Shown one piece after another: positions 57,884 to 64,000 of a stretch of 64,000 nt of DNA. The notes beneath the pieces are model-generated. The model was not told the DNA's origin, ran no database searches, and saw only the letters and a list, made by a program, of their open reading frames with translations. The translations under genes were made by a program, and so were the position numbers. Each line of letters opens with the position of its first letter. The stretch's first letter is position 1. This DNA is from Ramlibacter sp. (GTDB taxonomy: Bacteria; Pseudomonadota; Gammaproteobacteria; Burkholderiales; Burkholderiaceae_C). The stretch spans positions 1-64,000 of the forward strand of contig JAJTCN010000005.1 of NCBI GenBank assembly GCA_021323335.1. The letters are read 5' to 3'.

Positions 57884-60042
57884 AACGTGAATCGACCGCC
57901 ACCACCCTGCCCGCCCTGCCGCCGCAGCCGATCAGCCAGGACGTGCTGCGCGAGAAGTACCTGAAGCCGGGCGAGGCGACCGAGGCCGACCTGCTGCGCC
58001 GGGTGGCGAGCGCCTTCGCCTCGGTCGAAGCCGAGCCGGTGCGCGCGGAATGGGAACGGCGCTTCTTCGACAACCTGCAGGCCGGCGCGATCGGCGCCGG
58101 CCGCATCATGAGCGCCGCCGGCACCGACCTGCAGGCGACGCTGATCAACTGCTTCGTGCAGCCGGTGGGCGACGCCATCCAGGGCCGCGACGACCATGGA
58201 CGTGTTCGACCACTCCTGTTCCACGGTGGAGAGCGCCGGGTCGCGGCGCGGCGCGCAGATGGGCGTGCTGCGCATCGACCATCCGGACGTGCTGGAATTC
58301 ATCACCGCCAAGCGCACGCCAGGCCGCTGGAACAACTTCAACGTGTCGGTGGCGGTGAGCGACGAGTTCATCCGCACCCTGCAGGCCGGCGGCGACTGGC
58401 CGCTGGTGCACCGCGCCAAGCCGGGCGCCGCGCTCATCGCGCAGGGCGCGCACCTGCGCGAAGACGGCCTGTGGGTGTACCGCGTGCTGCCGGCCCAGCA
58501 GTTGTGGGACACGGTCATGCGCTCGGCCTACGACTTCGCCGAGCCGGGCATCCTGTTCGTCGACACGATGAACCGCGACAACAACCTGCGGTATGCGGAG
58601 CGGATCACGGCGACGAACCCTTGCGGCGAACAACCGTTACCTCCCTACGGCTGCTGCGACCTCGGCCCGATCATCCTCACCCGCTTCGTGCAGCACCCGT
58701 TCGGATTCGGCGGCACGCCCTCCTTCGACTTCGACGCCTTCGCGCGCGCCACCGCGGTGCAGGTGCGCGCGCTCGACAACGTGCTGGATCTCACGTTCTG
58801 GCCGCCGAAGGCCGCGACATGGCCGCGCGCATCGCGCGCTGCATGCGCGATGCAGCCTATGGCGCGTCGGTCGAACTGGCGAAGGAGAAGGGACCGTTCC
58901 CGCTGTTCGTCGCCGACCAGTACCTCGAAGCCGGCACCTTCGCCAGCCGGCTCGACGAGCCGCTGCGGGAGGCGATCCGCGCCCACGGCATCCGCAACAG
59001 CCACCTGCTGTCCATCGCGCCGACCGGCACGGTGAGCCTGGCCTTCGCCGACAACGCATCCAACGGCATCGAGCCGCCGTTCTCCTGGACCTACCGCCGC
59101 AAGAAGCGCGAGGCCGACGGCAGCACCGTCGAATACGACGTGGAGGACCACGCCTGGCGCGTCTACCGCTCGCTGGGCGGCGACACCGCGCGGCTGCCGC
59201 CCTACTTCGTCTCGGCCCTGGAGATGCCCGCGGCCGGCCACCTGGCGATGATGGAGGCGGTGCAGCCCTTCGTCGACACCGCGATCTCCAAGACCGTCAA
59301 CATCCCGGCCGACTACCCGTATGCCGACTTCCAGGGCCTGTACCTGGAAGCATGGCGCGCCGGCCTGAAGGGGCTGGCGACCTACCGCCCGAACGACATC
59401 CTCGGCTCAGTGCTGTCCGAAACCCCGGAGCCGGCCCCGCAGGCGGCGCCGGAGGTGGAGCGGCGCAAGCCCGACCCGATGCGCAGCGTGATCCAGAGCC
59501 GTCCCAAGGGCCAGCTGCCCGCGGTGGTGGAAAAGCTCGAATACTGGACGCAGCAGGGCCGCCAGGCCCTGTACATCGTGGTGTCCTTCATGCCCGTCGA
59601 GGACGGCCGCGAGCGCGCCATCGAGTTCTTCATGCCGGTGGGCCAGAGCGGCGAGTCGCAGCAGTGGATCACCTCCAGCATGCGGATGCTGTCGCTGGCC
59701 GCCCGCGGCGGCTTCCTGGAACGGGCGCTGGCCGACATGCGCAAGGTGGCCTGGGACCGCGGACCCGTGCGCCTAGGCACCTACACCCGGCCGGACGGCG
59801 TCGCCGTGCCCCTGTGGCACGACTCGGAGGTCGCCGCGATCGCCTATGCCATCCAGAACATCATCGCCCGCCGCAACGGCGAACCGGTGGCCGCGCTCGC
59901 CACGCCGCCGGCCGCCGTCGCCACGGACCCGGCGCCGGTGCTGGCCGGCGCCAAGTGCCCGGAGTGCGGCGCGCACGCGATGATCCGCAAGGACGGGTGC
60001 GATTTCTGCACGCAATGCGGCCACATCGGCGCCTGCGGCTGA
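57880..60042 (+). pseudogene. nrdJ: Adenosylcobalamin-dependent ribonucleotide reductase NrdJ, disrupted by two internal out-of-frame deletions
   Basis: Frame 1 QPISQDVLREKYLKPG...ATLINCFVQPVGDAIQGRD, then frame 2 MDVFDHSCSTVESAGSRRGAQMGVLRIDHPDVLEFI...NPCGEQPLPPYG...LDNVLDLTFWP, then frame 1 again AEGRDMAARIARCMRDAAYGASVELA...CDFCTQCGHIGACG. Confidence 0.85.
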
Positions 60043-60173
60043 TGCCCGGCCGGGCCGCCCTGAAGGAAAATTTCCTACAAGGAACTGCTGAACCCTCCGA
60101 CCGCTGAGCTTCCGCGGCCTTTCAACAATGCACGGGTGGCCAAGGGGGCCACGTCGACTTGTCGGAAAAGGCA

Positions 60174-60365
60174 ATGAGCAGCTCGAACGAAACCAGCTCG
60201 GACCACTCCGTCCAGGAGCAGCAAGGCACCGGCCAGGAGCAGGCGCACGCCGGGAATTCCGGCGAAGGCGCGGCCAGCGCCCTGGCGCACCTGAAGACCC
60301 AGACCAAGCAGCACCGCCGCCAGCTCGGCGACGCCGAGGATCCGTCGGGAGGTTCGTCCCAATGA
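60174..60365 (+). CDS. Small disordered hypothetical protein
   Basis: MSSSNETSSDHSVQEQQGTGQEQAHAGNSGEGAASALAHLKTQTKQHRRQLGDAEDPSGGSSQ; ATGA-type overlap with next ORF. Confidence 0.5.
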   Translation: MSSSNETSSDHSVQEQQGTGQEQAHAGNSGEGAASALAHLKTQTKQHRRQLGDAEDPSGGSSQ

Positions 60366-60541
60366 GCGGTGAGCCGAAGAAGCCTGCCGACGCCGCGGCG
60401 GATGGCAAGACTCCACCGGCCGGTGCGCCCCGCACCGGCGAGGGCGCCAGCACCGCGCTGGAAGCCCTGATCCGCAAGCGCAAGCAGGTCGAAGGTCCGG
60501 ACCCGCCGGACGCCGCCGCGCAGCCGCCCGTGCGGTCCTGA
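60362..60541 (+). CDS. Small disordered hypothetical protein, paralogous to preceding ORF
   Basis: MSGEPKKPADAAADGKTPPAGAPRTGEGASTALEALIRKRKQVEGPDPPDAAAQPPVRS. Confidence 0.5.
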   Translation: MSGEPKKPADAAADGKTPPAGAPRTGEGASTALEALIRKRKQVEGPDPPDAAAQPPVRS

Positions 60542-60566
60542 GCGCCGGTCGCCCTACACTCGCGCG

Positions 60567-61037
60567 GTGGCCACCGTCCGCAGCGCCGGCTTGTTGATGT
60601 TCCGTCGCGGCAGCGGGGAGGTCGAGCTCTTGCTGGCCCATCCCGGAGGCCCCTTCTGGTCGCGCCGGGACGCCGGCTCCTGGACCCTGCCCAAGGGCGA
60701 GATCGAGGAGGGCGAAGATCCCCTTGCGGCGGCGCGCCGCGAATTCGAGGAGGAAACCGGCTTCGCCAGCGCGCCGCCGTTCCTGCCGCTCGGGGAGCTC
60801 AAGCAGAAGAGCGGCAAGCGCATCACCGCCTGGGCCTTCGAGGGGGACGCGGACCCCCGCCATCTGGTGAGCAGTCCGTTCGAGATGGAGTGGCCGCCCC
60901 GGTCCGGCCGCATGCAGCGCTTTCCGGAGATCGACCGGGTCGCATGGTTCGGTGCAGCTCAGGCGCGCGCCCGGCTGCTGGCCGGCCAGGTCCCCTTCGT
61001 CGACAGCCTGGAGGCCCTGCTCTCCGGGCCGGGCTGA
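60567..61037 (+). CDS. NUDIX hydrolase
   Basis: SAGLLMFRRGSGEVELLLAHPGG...LPKGEIEEGEDPLAAARREFEEETGF NUDIX box. Confidence 0.93.
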   Translation: MATVRSAGLLMFRRGSGEVELLLAHPGGPFWSRRDAGSWTLPKGEIEEGEDPLAAARREFEEETGFASAPPFLPLGELKQKSGKRITAWAFEGDADPRHLVSSPFEMEWPPRSGRMQRFPEIDRVAWFGAAQARARLLAGQVPFVDSLEALLSGPG

Positions 61038-61040
61038 GGC

Positions 61041-63038
61041 TCAGCCTTCCTGCGTGGCGTTCTCCCTGGGCTGCGCCGGCGGGGCAGCGGGCGCGCGGCC
61101 GACGTGCGCGCCGATCCAGTCGATGATGCGCCGGGCCGCATCCTCGCGCACGGAGGGCGCGCCCTCGCCCAGGAAATGGTGGTCTTCCCCGGGATACAGC
61201 ACCAGCTCCGCCGGCGTCGTCCCGGCGCACATCAGGCTCACGAACAATTCCTCGGACTGGCACTTCGGGCAGCGTTCGTCGTCCGCGCCCTGCATGAACA
61301 AGGTGGGCGTGGTGGCCTTCTCCACGTGCTCCATCGGTGACAGCTTCTTGGCGAGCCCGCGGTCGAACGCATGCTCGGTGCCCATGTACGTCGGGTCCGC
61401 GTAGTACCCGCCGTCGGAGGTGCCGTAGTGCGTCTCGATGTTGCCGACCGGCGCCATCACGACGGCGGCGCGGAACAGTTGCGTGTGGCCGATCGCCCAG
61501 CCGCTGAGGTAGCCACCATAGGACTTGCCGGCAATGGCGATGCGTTCGTCGCAAACCCCCTCCTCGCGCAGCTGGCGCAGGGCCGCCAGGTGTTGCGGCA
61601 GGTCGTATTCGCCCCAGTGGCCGGCCAGCCGGTCGCAGAACTCGCGGCCATAGCTGGCCGAGCCCACGGCGTTCAAGGCCAGCACCGCCCATCCCCGGGC
61701 GCACAGCACGTGCCAGTAGATGTTGGTGTCGAAATCGAGCAGGGCAAAGGACGCGGGTCCGCCATGCACGTCGTTCAGCAGGGGCAGCGGGCCCTTGCTG
61801 CCCTCGGCGCGCAGCAGCCAGCCCTCGATGGTCTCGGTGCCGCCGCGGCCATCGGGCACCTGGAAGTTCCAGGTCTCGGCCAGGATCGGCGTGCGCTCCT
61901 TCCACCAGGGGTTGAAGTCGCTCAGCTGGCGTTCGCCCTGCCGCCCCGGCACGCAGGCGTGCACTTCGCTGGGCTGCGAAGGATGCTCGACGGCGTAGAA
62001 AAGCGAGCCCGACGCCGCGGCGAAGGCACCCAGCTGCCGGTCCCCGGGGGCCAGCGCTTCCAGCGGCCCGCCGTCCGCCGGGATGCGCACGACGTGATGG
62101 CGTCCCCGGTGCTGGCGCGTGAACAGCAGCGCGGGGGCCTCCGCGTCCCAGCACACGGACGCGGGATCGCTGACCTGCAGGTCCGCGTCGCCCAGCCGCC
62201 GCACGCGGCCGCTGCCGAACTCCAGGACGTAGAGGTTCACCTGCGCGTCGCCCTCCCTGCCGGTGGCGCAGAAGGCCACGGACAGCCCGTCCGGCGACCA
62301 CAGCGGGCTCATCACGGTGGCGAAATCCTCGGTGAGGCGGCGGGCGCGGCTGCCATCGGCATCGCACACCCACAGGTCCGTGCGATGGGCGAAGCGGCCC
62401 TCGCGCGTCCGCGCGAAGGCGATGTGCCGGCCGTTCGGCGCCATGTCGAAGGCCATCACGTCGAACGCGCCGTCGGTAAGCTGGGTGGGCTCGCCCGTCG
62501 CCGCGTCGAGGTGGAACAGGTGGATTTCGCGAGACAGCAGGTACCCCGGGCCGTCGCTCTTGTAGGGCAGTTTCCAGGCCAGCATGGGCTGCACCTTGGC
62601 CCGCGGCGGCTTCCGGCCATTGGAGCGCTGGCCGCGCCAGTCGGGATCCACGGCGACGGCAGACGTCACGAGCAAGCCCTTGCCGTCGGGCGTCCAGCGC
62701 AGGTCCGAAACGGCGCCCTCGAGCCGCGAAAGCGGCTCGGCCTCGCCCCCAGCCGCGGGCAACAGGTGCACTTGGGGCGAACCGCCACGGCTGGAAAGGA
62801 AGGCCAGGCGGCTGCCGTCCGGCGACCAGCGCGGCGACTGGTCCTGGCCCGGACCCCGCGTGAGTTGCGTGCGCCGGCCATCCAGCGAGACCGACCAGAT
62901 GCACGAGAGGTAGTCGTCGTTGTCACGATCGACCGACCGCACCGTGCAGGCGACGGACTGGCCGTCCGGCGCGGCGTCCAGCTCCGTCACTTTCTGGTGA
63001 AGGTAGAGATCTTCAGGTTCGAAAGGCTTGTGCGACAT
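61041..63038 (-). CDS. S9 family (prolyl oligopeptidase) peptidase
   Basis: WD/TolB-like propeller repeats; ERIAIAGKSYGGYLSGWAIGHTQLFRAAV (G-K-S-Y-G-G nucleophile); FMQGADDERCP; PGEDHHF. Confidence 0.92.
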   Translation of the reverse strand: MSHKPFEPEDLYLHQKVTELDAAPDGQSVACTVRSVDRDNDDYLSCIWSVSLDGRRTQLTRGPGQDQSPRWSPDGSRLAFLSSRGGSPQVHLLPAAGGEAEPLSRLEGAVSDLRWTPDGKGLLVTSAVAVDPDWRGQRSNGRKPPRAKVQPMLAWKLPYKSDGPGYLLSREIHLFHLDAATGEPTQLTDGAFDVMAFDMAPNGRHIAFARTREGRFAHRTDLWVCDADGSRARRLTEDFATVMSPLWSPDGLSVAFCATGREGDAQVNLYVLEFGSGRVRRLGDADLQVSDPASVCWDAEAPALLFTRQHRGRHHVVRIPADGGPLEALAPGDRQLGAFAAASGSLFYAVEHPSQPSEVHACVPGRQGERQLSDFNPWWKERTPILAETWNFQVPDGRGGTETIEGWLLRAEGSKGPLPLLNDVHGGPASFALLDFDTNIYWHVLCARGWAVLALNAVGSASYGREFCDRLAGHWGEYDLPQHLAALRQLREEGVCDERIAIAGKSYGGYLSGWAIGHTQLFRAAVVMAPVGNIETHYGTSDGGYYADPTYMGTEHAFDRGLAKKLSPMEHVEKATTPTLFMQGADDERCPKCQSEELFVSLMCAGTTPAELVLYPGEDHHFLGEGAPSVREDAARRIIDWIGAHVGRAPAAPPAQPRENATQEG

Positions 63039-63119
63039 GCGCACCATGCTGCAGCGCGCATGCGTCCCGACCTGTAGGACGCCGCCCGATGGCGGGCGGC
63101 GGCGGCTCCGCCGCCGCGT

Positions 63120-63467
63120 TCAGGCCGCCGCCAGCGCGGGCTGGCTGGCGTGGTGCCAGGCGGCGCGGATGGCCTGGATGGCTTCGTCGACAGTCAGGCA
63201 GGAATCGCCCTTGATCCGCACCCAGTTGGCGATCAGGGACTTCTCGGCGTCCTCGAAGGTGCCGCCGTACTGGGCGAAGCCGATGTAGCCCACGCAGTAG
63301 GCGGGAGCGTAGTCCTCTTCGTAGCCGCACTCGCCGCGGTAGTAAGGCTGGCTCCGGTGCACGGCCTGCCAGTACGCGTCCTCGGCGCGGAAGTCGATGC
63401 GACCCTCGACGGTCACCACCGGGTCGTCTTCCTGGTCCAGCCAGCTGTCCTGTGCAACGGCGTTCAT
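63120..63467 (-). CDS. Conserved hypothetical protein
   Basis: MNAVAQDSWLDQEDDPVVTVEGRIDFRAEDAYWQAVHRSQPYYRGECGYEEDYAPAYCVGYIGFAQYGGTFEDAEKSLIANW. Confidence 0.65.
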   Translation of the reverse strand: MNAVAQDSWLDQEDDPVVTVEGRIDFRAEDAYWQAVHRSQPYYRGECGYEEDYAPAYCVGYIGFAQYGGTFEDAEKSLIANWVRIKGDSCLTVDEAIQAIRAAWHHASQPALAAA

Positions 63468-63657
63468 GCCTTATCTCCGTGTTGGTTTGCTGGAATGGAT
63501 GATCGGCACGAAGCCAGCCCGACGGTGTAGGACGCCCGCGTCGCGCCGGTGTCGGAGGCCGCACCCGGGCCGTGCAGGCGCCCCCCTTCCTTGTCGCCTG
63601 CGTGGCTGGCGGCCGGGCCGTCCACGGCCCATACTGCACGGCTCATCGGAGGTGCGC

Positions 63658-64000
63658 ATGGAAATCAGGGACAAGGTGGCGGTGGTGACAGGCGGCGCCA
63701 GCGGCATCGGCGCCGGCATGGCGCAGCGCTTCGCGCGCGAAGGCGCCAGCGGCGTGGTGGTGGCGGACATGAACCTGGAGCGCGCGCAGGCCGTGGCGCA
63801 GGGCATCGGGCCGCAGGCCATCGCGGTGCGCTGCGACGTCAGCCGCGAAGCGGACATCCAGGAGCTGGTGCGGCAGACCCGCGAGCGCTTCGGCCGCGTC
63901 GACATCTACTTCTCCAACGCCGGCATCCTGGGGCGGCTGGGCGGCATCGAGCTGGAAGACGCGCTGTGGGACAAGATGTGGCAGGTCCACGGCATGGCCC
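63658..64000 (+). CDS. SDR family NAD(P)-dependent oxidoreductase (partial, runs off window end)
   Basis: MEIRDKVAVVTGGASGIGAGMAQRFAREGASGVVVADMN...VDIYFSNAGILG. Confidence 0.92.
   Translation, partial: MEIRDKVAVVTGGASGIGAGMAQRFAREGASGVVVADMNLERAQAVAQGIGPQAIAVRCDVSREADIQELVRQTRERFGRVDIYFSNAGILGRLGGIELEDALWDKMWQVHGMA

Noticed and set aside
56710-60042. 1110-aa ORF as a novel fusion protein
   Set aside because: Upstream part is an out-of-frame reading of the nitronate monooxygenase; the remainder is frame 1 of the disrupted nrdJ
57880-60042. Programmed frameshifting or an intein/intron in nrdJ
   Set aside because: Conserved sequence is missing at both junctions rather than interrupted by extra sequence, so deletion (or misassembly) explains it better
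1-64000. CRISPR arrays, tRNA/rRNA genes, prophage or transposase genes
   Set aside because: No regularly spaced repeats, no tRNA/rRNA-like segments or phage/transposase proteins recognised by eye; a tRNAscan/CRISPR search would be needed to exclude them formally

Overview
The window is high-GC chromosomal DNA, most likely from a Comamonadaceae-type betaproteobacterium (inferred from gene content and order). Main blocks: (1) 0-18 kb: hydroxy-acid / C4 sugar-acid catabolism with three orphan Bug/TctC-type solute receptors, GntR and LysR regulators, DUF1537 kinase + class II aldolase, an LldD-like oxidase and an RraA-like protein; (2) 18-31 kb: housekeeping genes (MurQ, thioesterase, ArfB, HemN, FNR, CsbD, a class A PBP, a NarL-type two-component pair); (3) 31-40 kb: a cluster of degenerate kinase-like proteins, a stand-alone receiver, two GGDEF/EAL proteins and a FimV-like protein; (4) 40-49 kb: cbb3 oxidase locus ccoGPQONS-ccoI plus universal stress proteins; (5) 49-57 kb: partial denitrification / NO locus (DUF2249, qNor, NsrR-like, DUF59, NnrS family, cupredoxin-fused NirK) and a nitronate monooxygenase; (6) 58-64 kb: an nrdJ gene broken by two internal deletions, tandem small disordered proteins, NUDIX, S9 peptidase and a partial SDR. 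Best hunting results: a REPIN-like family (GTAG + hairpin) that supplies stop codons to two genes and lies in frame inside ccoI; a lysR gene bracketed by two inverted 43-bp operator/promoter copies; six FNR-type boxes plus an NsrR box; an unexplained intergenic motif (T/G)TCCTACA upstream of many genes in gene orientation; the disrupted nrdJ. No tRNA, rRNA, CRISPR, prophage or transposase was recognised. All family assignments come from reading the translations, without database searches.
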